64,000 nt of DNA from Proteromonas lacertae (Eukaryota > Sar > Bigyra > Opalinata > Proteromonadidae). Of this stretch, positions 1 to 15,096 are shown piece after piece. Under the pieces are notes generated by a model that saw nothing but the letters and a program-made list of their open reading frames with translations, did no database searches and had not been told where the DNA came from. The first letter of the stretch is position 1; each line of letters begins with the position of its first letter. The DNA is taken from assembly GCA_002245135.1 (NCBI GenBank), contig NGBS01000875.1, forward strand, positions 124,001 through 188,000. Reading direction: 5' to 3'. The translations under genes were made by a program, and so were the position numbers.

Positions 1-232
1 TTTGAATATATCAGGAAATGAATTGAATGAAAAAGGATTAAGATTAATGAAAGAAAATGAAAGAATATTTGATGGTTTAAGGGAATTATCAATAACTGTA
101 AGAGAAGATGTAGATAAATTTGAATTAAAATCATTCTTAAAAACATTCTCATCAGTTAATACAATCAAACTAGATGGAATTTCAGAAGAAGAAAAGAAAG
201 AACTATCAAAAGCATTCTTCAATATTCAATAA
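1..232 (+). CDS. Kinase-LRR family protein, C-terminal fragment
   Basis: This is the last 76 codons of a gene that begins upstream of the window; the frame is open from base 2 and ends in TAA at 230-232. It reads as the end of a leucine-rich repeat array (NISGNELNEKGLRLMKEN) followed by an acidic tail. It closely matches the C-terminus of the kinase-LRR gene at 20255-23553, which has NISGNVINEEELMLMKVN and the shared phrases ELSIT, SFLKTFSS and ISEEE. It is therefore the first of three paralogues in this window. The kinase part is not visible. Its function is unknown; an intracellular signalling or binding role is only an inference. Confidence 0.7.
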   Translation, partial: LNISGNELNEKGLRLMKENERIFDGLRELSITVREDVDKFELKSFLKTFSSVNTIKLDGISEEEKKELSKAFFNIQ

Positions 233-561
233 TTAATATCTCATTATATTTGTTGTTTGATGGATTAAAAATAAACGAAAGAAGCTGTTATTGAAAATTC
301 TACAAGGTTATACTTAATATTTCTTCTAATAGAAAATAATATGATGTAAAGGTATTATTTTAAACTATTCTGAGTAGAATTATTCCATAACTGAAGAAGT
401 TTAAGAAGAATTTAAATTATGTGGGGTATGGAAAAAATATCAATCAAATTTGTATTTTGATCAAGCTTTTATCAATCAAATTAAAATATCATTCAAAAAC
501 CGTTTTTTCGTTTTTAATTTTTAGTATGATTAAAGCTTTATATTTCCTAGATTTTATATAA
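233..561. other. Intergenic region upstream of CFAP52
   Basis: I see no ORF of note, RNA gene or repeat here. The only feature that stands out is TCAAGCTTTT at 461, an instance of an element found upstream of many genes in this window. The rest is AT-rich. Confidence 0.5.
461..470 (+). promoter_or_regulatory. TCAAGC element upstream of CFAP52
   Basis: TCAAGCTTTT lies 101 bp before the CFAP52 start codon. It is one of about 14 intergenic copies of TCAAGC or its complement. Its role as a promoter element is inferred from recurrence only. Confidence 0.35.
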
Positions 562-2478
562 ATGGCTGAAAGTACAGCAAAGGAAATGAGATTAGCAGGA
601 GTTATTGGTTTAGATGGTATTTTTTGATACTTTTTATATTTGTTAATAGGAACAAATCCCAAAAGCATTTTATACCATCCAGATGGTTTACATATTGTTT
701 ATTCTTTGGGTTCAACTGTAGTGATTAGAAATATAACTTCAGGAAAGCAAGTATTTTTGACTGGTCATACAGATCGTGTATCGTGTTTCGATATTAGTAA
801 AGATGGTAAATACATTGCCTCTGGACAAATCACACATATGGGTTTTCTAGCTATTGTTATAGTATGGGATTTTGAAAAAGCAATACAAAATGGAAATATA
901 TACGAAGGACCTCACGAACGAGTATACACATTAGAACTACACAAAGTAAAAGTCCAAGCAGTTGCCTTTTCTCCATCAGGTGAATTCCTAACTACACTTG
1001 GTGGTCAAGATGATAATAATGTTGTCGTATGGGATATGAAGACAGGTGATGCAATCTGTGGTAGTCCATCTGCACCAGATACAAGTCTTTGTTTAGAATG
1101 GTATAACAATAGTGATGCAATATTTGTAACATGTGGACATGGAGGTATTAGAATATGGGAGTTTGATCGTCCAGGTAGAAAGATACATCCAACTGACTGT
1201 ATGTTAGGACAATATAAAAGAACATTCTGTTCCTTAGCTATTAGTGAATCAGATGAATCAATCTTTGCAGGTACTTTAACAGGTGATATATTAAGAGTAA
1301 GTGGTAATACTGCTAGATTAATATGTGCAGGTGATAAACGATATTCATTAGGAGTTACATCATTAAGATCATATACATGTGGTTCAGGTAATAGAGCAAT
1401 GGATTACTTAATGTTTGGTACAGGAGATGGTATGATTGGTAGATGTAAAAGCTATGATAGAGAAATGAAACAAGAGTTTGTACAACAAGTAGATGGTGGT
1501 GTTACTGCTATTACAATAAGTCCTGATTTCAAGAAAATAATGATTAGTACAAATATGGGTAATAGATATGAAGCTCCAATAGAGAATATGAAACCAACAT
1601 TGAAAGAAACATCTCATCATTCTCAAATTAATGATGTTGCATTCCCACAAGGATGTTCTGAATTATTTGCAACTTGTAGTAAAGGTGAAATTAGATTATG
1701 GAATAGTCGAAATCGTAAGGAGTTATTACGTATTAGAGTTCCAAATCAAGATTGTTTATCTGTATTTATATCTCCAGATGGTAAATCAATAGTTAGTGGT
1801 TGGGATGATGGTAAAATCAGAGCATTTTATCCAGAAAGTGGTAAGTTATTATACGTTATTCATGATGCTCATCAAGAGGGTGTTACTGCATTAGATATGA
1901 CTCAAGATAGCCAGTTTATATTGAGTGGAGGAACAGATGGACAAGTCAGATTATGGAGGTTATTGCCACAGAAACAAAGAATGGAAGTGTCACTTAAAGA
2001 ACATAAAGGAGGAGTTAACTTCATAAGAATCAGAAGTGATGGTTTACAAGCAATCTCTGCCTCTAATGATGGTTCTTGTTTGATATGGGATATGAAAAGA
2101 TTCATTAGATTAGCTGCAGTATATGCAAGCACTATGTTTAAATGTGCTTTATACCATCCAGATCATAGTCAGTTCTTAACTTGTGGAAGTGATAGAAAGA
2201 TTACATATTGGGATGCTGTTGATGCTAATGCAATAAGAATAGTTACACCTAAAGGATGTGATAGTGAGTTGACTACTTTAGATATTACAGCAGACGGTGC
2301 TCATTTTGTAAGTGGAGGAGGTGATAAAGTGATAAGAATATGGGATTATGATGAAGGTTTTGTGGATATGGAAGGACATGGACATTCAGGAAGTATAACT
2401 AGAGCTGTCTATACACCTGATCAGAAGAATGTAGTATCTGTTGGAGCTGAAGGTGGTATTTTTATATGGAATCTTTAA
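562..2478 (+). CDS. CFAP52: CFAP52 (WDR16), ciliary WD40 protein
   Basis: The protein has 627 residues in two exons (562-616 and 650-2478) around a 33-nt intron, close to the roughly 620 of animal CFAP52. The start ATG at 562 gives MAESTAKEMRLAGVIGLDG, matching the family N-terminus. Family-specific phrases run along the protein: YIASGQITHMGF, DAICGSPSA, ELLRIRVPNQ, DGKIRAFYPESG and HFVSGGGDKVIRIWDY. It forms a double WD40 propeller. The family is a microtubule inner protein of axonemal doublets, so this gene indicates that the organism builds cilia or flagella at some stage. A TCAAGC element lies 101 bp upstream. Confidence 0.95.
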
Positions 2479-2610
2479 TTATCTTTAATATTATATTCAT
2501 CATCTTTATTATTTGCTTTTTTTTTTTAATTAAATATATATTTTGTTTGTTAAATATTCAAAATTATATATAAAGAAACAAATTTTAAATTCAAATTAAC
2601 TAAATTTACC

Positions 2611-3656
2611 TCAGCATATTAAGCCATCTTCATTAATACTATATGTACAACTCATATTCATATTTGGCCCTTTTAAAACACTCATTTTAAACAAATTATT
2701 ATTCAAATTCTCTAACAAATACTCTCTATCACTTACATAACTCCATATAACACCATTACCTACTTTATATTCGATTCTATTATCATTTGTTATATTACTA
2801 GTTGCTGCATTTGTTAATATTATTCCTATATTATACCTCGAACTAATCTCATGAATTAATTGATTAAATACAATAATATCTTGTTGAACTAATGAAATAA
2901 TAATAAATATATAATAATGAAAAAATACTGTTTTTATATTCATTATTTTCATATTGATTTGATAATAACAAAGGGTTTATACTATCAATTACAATTAATC
3001 TTAAACTATTATAAAATATATTATTGTTTCTTTCCATATTGTTTATTACTGAAATTAAGAACAATTTTAATTCATTTAATCGAAATACTCGTTTTATTCT
3101 TATTGCCTCTAATAATTTCATTTTCATATTAATATTCTAAAAAATTAATTAAAAAGTAATTATACTATATTTGTCCCTATTTGTTTGATTATTTTCAGTA
3201 TATCAAAATTATTACTAGAATCAATATATATCACATTTCCTTCATTTTTCATTACATTATAACATATCAAATGACAGAGACTGCTTTTACCTGTTCCACT
3301 TGATCCACTAAACTCATTTACACAATTACTGTATATTCCATTATCTAATAGCATATCAATACTTTCTATATTCAATGGAAATATCACATTAACACTTTTA
3401 GCTTTTTGTAAGTAACTTAATCCACTATTTGCTTTAATACTATACTTTTCTATTACATAACATCTTAAATGGTTTAACAACTACAATAGAAATATATGAT
3501 AAACAAAAAATATACATCACAAGATAAACCACTATTTTTACTTAAACTATCAATATTTCTTTCTAAAAACCCTTCAACTGTTCGAATTGGAGGATCTACA
3601 TTCGATAAACTATTAATAATTTTATCATCACATCCTATAGACAAAAGAGAAGGCAT
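2611..3656 (-). CDS. RAD51D: RAD51D-like recombinase paralogue
   Basis: Four exons (3516-3656, 3166-3480, 2929-3136, 2611-2888) with introns of 35, 29 and 40 nt give about 313 residues; human RAD51D has 328. I place the start at ATG 3656 (MPSLLSIGCDDK), because the frame upstream opens only with TTG and then a stop, and this N-terminus aligns with the family. The Walker A motif GSSGTGKS is near residues 106-113. The Walker B region reads LIVIDSINPL, and LDNGIYSNCVNEFSG and NVIYIDSSNN match the RAD51D ATPase core. RAD51 paralogues assist homologous recombination at damaged forks. The spacer to the HECT gene downstream is 255 bp. XRCC2 would be the next alternative. Confidence 0.8.
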
Positions 3657-3911
3657 TTTTATATTTTTAAGAAATCCCGCCAAAACTCAGATCATGAATG
3701 TAATTTACATTCTTTATACTTATTGTTGGTAATTAATTAAATTGAAGTGTATATACCAATTCAGAATACAAAATTGGAAGTTCTGAAATTTAAAAAGTAA
3801 TTAATAAAATTCTACAACAACCTTAATGCATGAATTAGATTTATTAAGTAATCAATACATAAACATTAACCAAATATTAACAACAACAATAATATAGACT
3901 AATTATCTCAT

Positions 3912-6900
3912 TTACTGATTCAACATTCCAACACTTCCATATTCTATTGCCAATAATATATTCTTTTTCATTGTCTCATAATCACTATAAGGAGGTAAAT
4001 CCACTAAAAAGAAACAAGTATGAGCTGTTGGTAATTGAGATGGATCTCCAGCTTTTCTAATCTTGAATTTAGTTGCCCAATTATAAGTACATGGAATTCT
4101 TGTTACTCCCCATACAAAATAAATCCAACTACTCTTTTGCTCTTCAGTCAATTCATTCATCACAATCCAGAAATTGTTTATTACATCATCATCTTCATTA
4201 TATCCTTCATATTGAGTGTTTCTCTTTAATGCAGATATATCAATTTCTTGACTTCCGCATATGAAATATTCTAATTCTGATACACTTAAGAAATATAAAA
4301 CATTTTCGTGTATAACACTATACAAACCATCTCTCATTGAATCAATTTGTTTATCAAATTCATTTATTCTGAATTTATATATTTTATCTAACATTTCATC
4401 TCGATTTTCTAATGTTAATGAGATGTTTGATCCACCATCAATAAATTCTTCATATTCACCTATGAAATTAGATACAACACATTTCGTATCTTCATCAACT
4501 ACATATGGGAAATCTTCATCAGAACATTCTTTAATACTGTTTATATAATTCACTATTATTGGATCAATAAATTCTAAATCTTTCATTGTTATATCTTCTG
4601 TTTTTCCTAACAATTTCTTCCATACTAAAGGTGGGAATGAGAATGGTAATGATAAATCATATCTTAATGATATTCCCATCAGTATTCCAATGAATTTATA
4701 CATATTTAATAAACTTGGACATTTCCATTTAGGATATGGCACAAATGTACCTGTTTTTCCACAATTTAACATTAATTTCAAATTTGGATTGAATATACTA
4801 CTTACAATCTGAGTTATTGAATCTCTAAATAAACCACCAGCATCAATTCCTTCTTCACCTTTATACATAACAGTCATAAAGAATTTATTACATTTAAACA
4901 ATTCTATAGGTTGATCTTTTAATTGTAAATACGCTTGAATAAACATTGAATGACTATGTAATGGATTATCAAATACTACACTCTCTTCTTGTTTTGCAGC
5001 TAATGAATCAAATAATACTGGAACTGGATTAATATCTACTGCATTCTGTTTTAAAATTGTGGATATGAAAGTAAATTTTTGTAAACGAGGTAATAGATAA
5101 AGTGATTCTTTCATTTGATTTCCTAAACAATTTGGATATTTTAATGAGAAATCTACTAATAAATAGAATATTTCCCATAATTGTATGAATTCATCAATTA
5201 ATCTAAGTCTAAAATCTCTCAATAATTGTGGATAACTACATAATAATGGATATTTCTTCTCAAATCCTTCTTCTTGTCGGAAATGAATACCACCTCCTAG
5301 TTTATTGGCATTATAATATTTTATAATCTCTAAATCAGCTTCTATTGGCCATTTATGCATTTTTTCATATAAACTTAATATCTCTTCTTTGTTCTGATTT
5401 ACAACATTAGATAACTTATCTCTCGGGAATCTACAAATTGAATCTACAATTACTGAAATACCATAGTATTCTTTATCTGTTGGAAAAACAGCACCTTCTT
5501 CTTTTGTTATTGAGAGACTAAATCCACTACATGTAGCTTTTATTATTGGTTGATATGGAGGTTTCACTATATGTTTTTGTTCTCCAATTTTTATCATTAA
5601 ATGATATTTGGGTGGTAATCTAAAACGAGGATCAAAGAATATTCTACATTGCTCAGCACCAGGTATTGAATATGTGCAATTAAAACTATCATCTCTAATT
5701 GGATGATCAGAATTAAACTCTTTTACTACAAAGTAATTATTAAACCAGAAAGTACAGAAAAAATCTTCTGGAAAGTATTGCTGATTTAATCCTCTAAACC
5801 ATAATGGTGCAAATAATAAACTAATTTCAACTAAATCTTCTTGTTTTGTTAAATCTTTTAATGGTTCAAATGAGAAGTTTTCTAATGTTGGTTTTTCTGT
5901 TCTTATTGATTTTGTTACTTGATTATTGATATTTTTCATATGATATAATATTTCAGCGAAATATTTATATCTGTTTGATAAGGCAGAGTTCTTTTGCATT
6001 AATATACTAAATATAGAAAATACATCAGATATTGGTTCTAAATCAATTGTATAATCAGATGGGAAAACGTCAGGAGATGATAGTAACAATAACAACATCT
6101 TAATACTTTCAATATTACCATATTCTTTTAATTCATGGATTAATGATGTATATAACTCAATATTAATCTGTTTATGTTTATATATATCTATCATTTTACT
6201 ATTAAACAATGATTCACATAACCATAAACCCCATTTTCTATCAGGTATACTGTTTATATCATCTTCAGTTGTCCATTTATGAACTGGTAATTCTCTCACC
6301 TCAAATCTAAACCCCCATGTTTGTTGATTTCCTTTTAATAAATATTTGAACCACACTGTATCTCCATCTATTACTAATGGAGGAAATACTCCATTATTAC
6401 CACTATATATGACACTATTATTAAAATTTTCATCTCCTGATAATAACAAATAACTATTTCCATTACTACCAAAATCTGTATTTAAATCGAATATAACTAT
6501 CAATCTTTTTGCTTCATTTAAATGTACTTTACCTGAATATGATACTGGCATTTGAATGGGATGTAGACTTTCTTTAATTACATAATTATCACTTATTGTT
6601 GTATAATCATTATCTTTAATATGATTCAATATTTGATGCATTATTATATCATATAATCTATTCTGAAACTCTTTATCTTTACTCCACAAGAATAAATTAT
6701 GAAATAGATTTGTTTCATATATTGTACTATCAAGTGTATTATTCATTACATTTCCAATCATTAAACGAGAAAATAAGTCCATTATATAATCAGTAGGAGA
6801 TTGTTTTATTTTAGCTATTAATCTTTCATAAGATTTATCATTTGTCAATATATTTAATAATATTCCTTGTGAATAATATCTTTCTAATGATGAAATATAA

Positions 6901-9900
6901 GCGATTATTTGTGATATTGTTGCTTGTTTATTCACTATATTTCCATCTTTCATTGTAGAAACACTCAATCGATCAAATGGGCAATTTTCTTTCCATTTCA
7001 TTCCTGTTAATGGATTGTAGAATAATACTGTTACATCTTTCTTAGATTCAGTATCTTCAACTACTCTTCCAGTCTTTTCAGCATATATATTATTCTCATT
7101 ATCTTGACTAGTAAATGAAACTACAGTTCCTTTTTTAATCACTTCATCTTCAGGTAATAATGAATAATGGATGTTATAATGATTATTATAATTTCTTTTA
7201 CTTTCAAAATCAGTCTTTTTTACACAATAATCAAACCATACATCTTTATCTTTGTATATATGAGTATATTGTATTCTTTCTCTATTTGGTTCAGGAGTAT
7301 ACTGAAGATTCATCACATTCAATGCAAGAAATATACCAGTAAAATTTTCAGGATTGTCATTCATCATTTCAACTAATATATTTTTTACATAAATTGGATA
7401 ATCAAATTGATTTAATAATTGTTCAGCTACATGAGAAATAATATTTGTTTTATCCTCATTCTTATTACCAACACTGACAAGAATTATATTCAATAAATCA
7501 CTAACAGCTAATAATTTATCATCATTATTTCTTTTCAAGGCACTAATACATTCATTTAATGAAAATCCTTTCAAACAGGTTTGAAGAGTCATACCCAAGT
7601 TAAATTCTTCTTTACTACATCGCATAGAAGGTTCTTCTGGGTTATAAGATGTATGCTCATTTGACAATTCAATAATTTGTTGATGTAATTGATTTATTAA
7701 CATTTCACGATCATCTTTAGATAAAATTGGAATATATGACAAACCTGTAGTTTGATTTATTAAATAATTGATTATAACATTATTATTTAATAATTGAGAA
7801 TTCAATTCTGCATTATTGGATTGGTCACCTATGATTTTCATAATTTTATATTTTAAGGAATGAATTATAAATCGATTTTCTCTATTATATGATTGATTTG
7901 TATCATCAATACTTAATACAGTTTGTATTAATTCAAATATAGAATGAATATCTAATATATCAGTTAGAGATGGTGGATTGATTGTATTACATACAACTAC
8001 ATCATTCTTATTATAATGAAAAACTTCATCAGCATAATTCTCACTAAATAACAATCCAATATCATTAATATAAGGATCATATGATATGATTGTACCAATT
8101 TCATTAGTTGGCTTATAAATAGCTTTACCACCTTCTCTATATACTTCAGTAAAACCTCCTAATACAGATAATACACCAAAAATACAACTCAATTCATCGC
8201 CAACTTTACTTGTCTCTAAATAATGCTTTACTGTATTTTTAACATCACCTAATAAGGATTGGAAGAATGATTTACTTGCTTCTTTCCATGATTTCTCATT
8301 AAGTAAATGTCTAATCAACGTAACTGTATCACAAGCCAATATTTGGTGTGTATATCCTTCACCAGGTAATATTAATTCATTATTCTTCTCTGACTCATAT
8401 AATTCACCATTTACTGAATATAAATGACCAATCAACATTAAGAATGGTTTAATTAGCTTCTTGAAATAATCAGAACTTGGACATTTCATCTTTAACAATG
8501 TTATTTGTAAATACTTCATTATATCATGTTTCAATGGAGGTAATCCATGCATTATTCCTAAAATGAATAATTCTAAATATTCTTTAATCATTCCACTATG
8601 AAAATCACCACTTTGGTTTAAGGATATTAATTTCACTAAATCAGACATTCTGTTTTCTATTTCAACACGCTCTAATATTTTATTGGCTATATTACTTTCA
8701 TCTGTATAATAACCATGTAACAATGTAAACTCTTTCTTAATAAAATCTTTTATATATTTATTCCAACCAAATAAATCAACTGGACAGGATAAATCATATC
8801 TATCTTTATTCGTTATTAAATCTGGTCTTCTTTCATTCAAATCATGCTTGATTGAGAATGTGTTTAACATCAAAAAGTTATGTAAATTATTACAATAATC
8901 ACTAATCGTTCTGAATATAAATGATTTTAATATATTATTATTAAATCCATTATTCTTATGCTCTTCTAATACTTCACATTTTTCCAACTCTTTTGTTATG
9001 ATTTTAATAGATTGTGAATATGTTAAAACACAATTTTCTTTTATACCAAATTCTTTACCTAAACCATCAAGAAAATCATTTAAACAGACTTGATTTCTTA
9101 ATAATCCTTTTATCTCTCTTATAGAAATCTTACCATTAGATAATAACTCCAATAGTTTTGAAGCCGTTGGTAAATTTCTAATATTCCAATTAGACATGAA
9201 TAAATCAGGAGTATAACATATTTCTTTATTCTTATTCTCAATTATAATTTGTTCGATAAGTGAAGATATTTCTGAGAATTTCTTCAATGTTTGCGGGAAT
9301 TGATATTTCAATATATTAGAGAAGTCTTTATCTTGATAATCTAATGTTAAACACCATAATATTGTATAAAACAAAGTTCCATTATATTTACGATTCTCAA
9401 TCATATTATGTATCATTTTAATCATTTTATCAAACACTTTCCAGAATGTATTACCAACCAATTTACGATATGCTGCTGGTACTCCATATAGATTAGTTAA
9501 ATAATGATGTTTAGATGTAATTGCATTGATTATATTGAATTTATCTTCACTGATTGGACCTCTAAATGCTGGTCTTATATACTTTAATACTTCATATTTA
9601 CCAATATCAGATTTCAAACTATCTAATAAATATGATAAACTTTCCAATCCTTTATATCTTATTAATGCTCTTTCTTTTCTAATTGCAATAAAGTGATTTA
9701 ATAGCAGTAAATCTGGAGAATTATCATTAGTTAGAATATTAACACTTTCATCAATAATCTGTTGCATTTCATCAGATACTGGATTAATTTGATAGCTATC
9801 ATCAACTTTCAATGTTTTACTTAAATCAATTACTTGTTCAAATTGATTAAGATATCTTTGGTTTTGTTGAGCTGATGATGAAATTGAAGGATTTGAATAT

Positions 9901-12900
9901 AAAGATCTTTTCAAGAGTGAATGACTTAACATGCTTTTATTTAGATTTGATCTTCTACTCATAAAAATACTATTCTTTATATTGTTTTCTTCTTTTAAAC
10001 TTGATAAACAGGTATTTTCTTCATCTCTACAAGATGTAAATGTTAATAAAAATCTCAATTTGTCGGTATTATTATTGACTAATAAATTAGCTTGAGTTTC
10101 CCAATTATCAGGATCATCTTGTTTATAATCATTATATTTACCATCTATATATCTTCTTAAGGTTATTACTGCTTTCCATATTTCCTGACAATTCTTTTTA
10201 ATACATTCTAGATTCGTTTTAGCCACAGTGAATGAAGATATTAGCAAATGTATATCATCTATTATATCACACTGTTTTACTAGAAAACCAAGGAATAATC
10301 TTTCTATTATTATATTTGGCTTACTTCTTAAAATTATATTCTGTTTGAATGTTTTATCAAACCATTCATATATCTTTGTTCCAGTTTCATCTTTCAAATC
10401 AATAATATTTGTAACTATTTTCTGTAATTCATCATCAACTGTCAATTCAGGAAATTGAATATCTTTTGTAACTAAATCAGTAATTTCAGGTCCAGATTGT
10501 AATATATATGAATTATCCCAAGGAATTACTTTCTCTTCCTCTTCATCTATTGGTAAACTAGCAATACTTGTATTACATAATAAACCACATATACTAGTCA
10601 ATATTCTTTCACATTCATAATAGAATGGGATTTTATTATCATGAATTATATCAGTAAAATAGATTTCTATATCAATATTACCTTTTAAGAAGAATAACAA
10701 TGATATTGGACCATTTATATCTATTCTACATAATGGATTCATATCACTATTTCCATAGATATAACCATAATTTGTATTTTCAAAACTAACCATCATATTA
10801 CCATTAGATGTATTGATTCTTACATGAATTATTGAACCTAATTCTAAGTCCATTGCTTGACATATTCTCTTTTCATTATTCTTTAATAAATAACCATTTG
10901 TTGATATTAAATATCCATAAGTTTCTTCATTTTCTTTATTGGATAATTGATTAGTAAAACCAAATAACAGTTCAGAATTGGGTTGATTTGATTTGATTTG
11001 TATAATGTAATCAATTATGATGTTATTATTCATTGTTGTAAATATATATCTATTATCACTACAACTAATCTGTTGAACATTTGGACCAATAGAATCATTT
11101 ACTTCATCTTCAGTTAGATTTTGAAAATGTAAAGGTGGTAATAATGGTGGAACAAATTCAGATTTCTTTAATACATAGAATGTGGCAGTTCCATAGGATA
11201 TTAATACTTTGTTCTGTTGTATTTGTAAATCTCTTTCTTGTTTATCTTCCTTCAATTTTTCATTCTTTTCTTCCACTATTTCAACAAGATTAGATCTATA
11301 GTTCAATATCTTTGAATAATTTGGATTATTAAACCATACATCTCCACATTGCATACATTCACCACAACTTATCTGATACTTTACTCCTTTATTCAAATAC
11401 AATGGAAATGGTAAATTCTCATAAGCATAACCTAAAGTATCAATATTACTGTATTGATCTACAGTAACTATACCAATCACTTCATTATTCAATAACAATT
11501 TCAATACATGTGGTCTATGTAAGATTCTTTGACCATCTACTAAACTAACAGCTCTACCAAGTGAATATATAATTAGATCTTCTTTAGGAATGAATGAATA
11601 CCCATATTCAGCAGTTAATACATCACAATTTCCATTTTGTATTGATAAGTTGATATTATATGGTGTAGATCTAAAATCTTTAGTTTCCCAACACAATTCA
11701 TTCTGTGATATTGTTATTTGATCATTTTTATTAAAGTTTTCATCAATTTTATGAAATACTTCATCCCATTGTTTTGTTATATTAATAAATGATTCTAGAA
11801 TACCATTTATCATTTTTACATTATTTGAATGAGTATAAACAAATATCATAAAATCATTCATCATTTTACCACATGGTGAAATAACTATGTTATATTCAAT
11901 AAGTGAATAATCGCCAGCTTCTTTTGATTTATTTATTAAATTACTCACATTTTTTAATATTAATCTAGAATAATTAATGATACTACTCTCATCTTCATCA
12001 ATATTCAATTCAGACAAATAATGTGATTGGAATATCACTAAGAAATCAGTTATTGCTTTTAATTGATCTTGTAATTCACTAATACTTTCACCACTTAATA
12101 ATAAATCAATTATCATTATAAACTTCTCTTCTGCTAATTGTAATAATGTCTTAAATAATTCCAATATATATTTCATATTCTTATCTAAATCTAAAAAGAA
12201 TGAACTAACAATTAATGGAGATTTTGACAATTTCATTAATAGAAATGGTAATACAATATTATAACTATGTTGTAGAATAAAATTGACTCTGGATTTTGTT
12301 GTTGGGAATAACAATGTATATCCTTCTACTATTGTATTAATCATTAATTCAAGACTATCTTGTGGTAATACTGTGGCACTTTTTGTTAATTCTATCAAAA
12401 ATTCCTTCATATTATCTGTTAGCTGGATAGAATCATTCTTCTTTATCCATAAACCACATTCAATTGGATCAAGTCTTTGCGAAATGAATTGTCTGAAATT
12501 AGATTGAATTAATTTCAATAATTCTTGATAAATTTTAATGTATTGTTTATCTGATGTGTTAAAAAATTTCATCAACTTGTTGAAAGATATAATAACATCA
12601 TCTGATAGACTATACCATAATGGTAGATTAGGTGTTAAATAGATAGAAGATCTTGGTATATAAATAGAAGTATCGTTGATTAATGAAAATTCACTTTTTA
12701 CAAATGATAATATATCTTTTATATCATCAGGAATATTACTTGAATCAATAAGTTTGGCTTGATCAAGATTCATAAAATAAGTATCATATACACCAAATAT
12801 GAATTTATTATCATCATCTTGTGATGCAATCTTAATTTTAATTGACTTCACACCGTTTAATGAAATTTCAAAAAAAACACTCTCATCTTTTTCAACTTTA

Positions 12901-15096
12901 CATGTAAATAATTCATTCTCTTTATCATCAATAATTGCAACATCACATGAACCACTCTCAAATGACATATCTTCTCCACTACAATTAATTCCAAAATTAC
13001 CTCGTAATAAGGACATATCATTTGTTTCAATAGTTATTATATATTCATCACTTTCATTATCTTCATCTTCATTATCCTCTTCATTTTCATTATCATATCC
13101 AACTTTTATAGTAATGGAATTCTTCTGTAAAATATTATCTAATACCAATCGCCTAATTGAATAACAATTCTTTGGTTCATATGAAATACCTGACATTGAT
13201 GATATCTTTTGCGGAATTAATGGATTATCATAACAATAGAATGATAATAAAGACACTTGGCATATACCTAATAATAAAACACATGGATAGTATATCACAC
13301 TATCATTTAGCTGATATAAACTAAATGATTCACCTCCATTTATACAGAATAATAAACAATGAGATTGTAAATTCATTGTTATTGTTATTATATCACTTTC
13401 ACTCATTTTAGGAAGTGATGTTTTTAATATTCTTTCACCATGATATAAATTACCATCATATGATAGTAAAAGCCAATAATCATCTGAATTATGAGATGTT
13501 GAAGATGGATATAAAGTTGTAGATATACCAAAACAAGATGATGAGCATTCTTTATCTCTATCATAATCTAATCGAAATGACCAACTATACACTGAATTCC
13601 TACTCATTGGTATATTTAATAATGCATATGCATTCTTTTGTGTTGCTGTCATTGTCACTGTATAAGGTGATACAAACTCTATTCCTGAGCTCGAATGCTT
13701 TGGATCAAACGATACATCAATACTTCTTCTAAATAACATATCATTGTCAAATCCTTCTAAAAATATATTTTTCTTTTCATTTTTTAACCATTTCATATGT
13801 TCAATACATTTAGATTTTACATTATTCCATAAGGTTTTATCACTGCTTGATAATATATTATAAAATAACATTAAAAATGAATTTAAACAACCACTTGCTT
13901 GCGAATACAGTAATAACGATTCAAATGATAATAATGGTTCAATATATCTTACATTATTCATTAAACTCATATGTTTCTTCAACAATACATCATTTGATGG
14001 TTGATTAGAATTACTGTATAATTCAATTCTTTTTACATTCACAGAGAATGGTTTAGTACAATCTAAACAGGAGAATATAAACTTCAAATGTAACAATTTA
14101 TCTTCTTTATCAAGTGTAATTATTGTACAGTTATTATCAATCACCTGATTAATTGTATTTGTACCATTATTTGTTGTTACAACAATACGCATATGTAAAG
14201 GTTGAGTATAAATCATAAATATAATCTATAGGATGTTAATGAAATGATTGTTGTTATTATACCTTTATATATTTAACAGCTACACTTCCAACATTTACAT
14301 CTCCTTCCCAATAAACTGTTTTTGAAGCTTCAATAAGACCAGTAAACCAAACATTATCATCATCTACTAATACAGATGTAGATTTTGTAATTCCATTTGA
14401 TTTGATTGATTCTGAATTGAATGTAACTTCTTCACCACTTTTGATTGATCTTGGGGATAACTCATCATATAATGATAATGGAACTAGTGCTTCTAATTCT
14501 GATATTACTCCTTCAAGAATTGGTTTTATCTTATTCTTGTCTTGTTTTTCTAATGCACTGAAATCAAATAAGCTAAACAAATAATCATCATTTCTTATTT
14601 GAAATGATTCAGATAAGTAAGGCTTCTCTAATTCATGGTGTAACTGAGTGATTACTTCAATAATCTCATCTTTTCTCTATAACATTATATTATATATTAT
14701 ATACCACCTTCATTTGTTCTAATTTTTGAGTTAATTCTGATGGTGGTGGAGATTGGAGTGTCATCTTACATAATAGTAAGATTTCTTCAATACAACGATA
14801 AAAATCATTATTTACACCATTTCTAATATAAATAAACATAATAATTTATACATCATTCTTTCTAAAGCTCTATTTTTCAGGTTTTCATAGAAATGCTCAT
14901 TTAAAAACCCAAAATTATATTCCATCTTTGGGTTGTTCTGTAGCTTACCAGGATTATACTGGTTTTGTATGATTTGCTCATTCATGAGATTTTCATACTT
15001 TTCATAAATGTGAAGTAGATTTGACTCGTTTGTTAAGTTAGCTTGCTTAATAGGGTCACTCATGGCATTATTCACCATGGATAAAACATCTCCCAT
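3912..15096 (-). CDS. Giant HECT-type E3 ubiquitin ligase with SPRY-like domain
   Basis: Four exons (14852-15096, 14705-14822, 14263-14676, 3912-14225) give 3,696 residues; the last exon is 10.3 kb with no frame break. The C-terminal 350-odd residues form a HECT domain. The phrase LPTAHTCFFLVDLPPYS places the catalytic cysteine at about 3663. Near 430-590 is a SPRY-like region. A UBA-like helical segment (GFSLNECISALKRNNDDK) lies near 2470-2505, and a beta-rich module with VWFKYLLKG and WGFRFEVREL near 2820-2900. The family transfers ubiquitin from E2 through the HECT cysteine to substrates. The N-terminal 260 residues look like a separate gene, but their apparent stop lies inside a GTATAA donor; splicing to the acceptor at 14226 keeps the HECT frame. 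No exact orthologue is recognised; HERC1-type ligases are the nearest known idea. Confidence 0.85.

Noticed and set aside
3160-3683. RAD51D start at a TTG codon, giving an extra nine residues
   Set aside because: The first ATG (3656) gives an N-terminus that aligns with the family, and a stop lies just upstream of the TTG.
12799-13164. Plus-strand ORF of 121 codons inside the HECT gene, and similar ORFs elsewhere
   Set aside because: These lie opposite strongly coding exons, are Ser/Ile/Phe-rich mirror frames and show no domain, so they are shadows.
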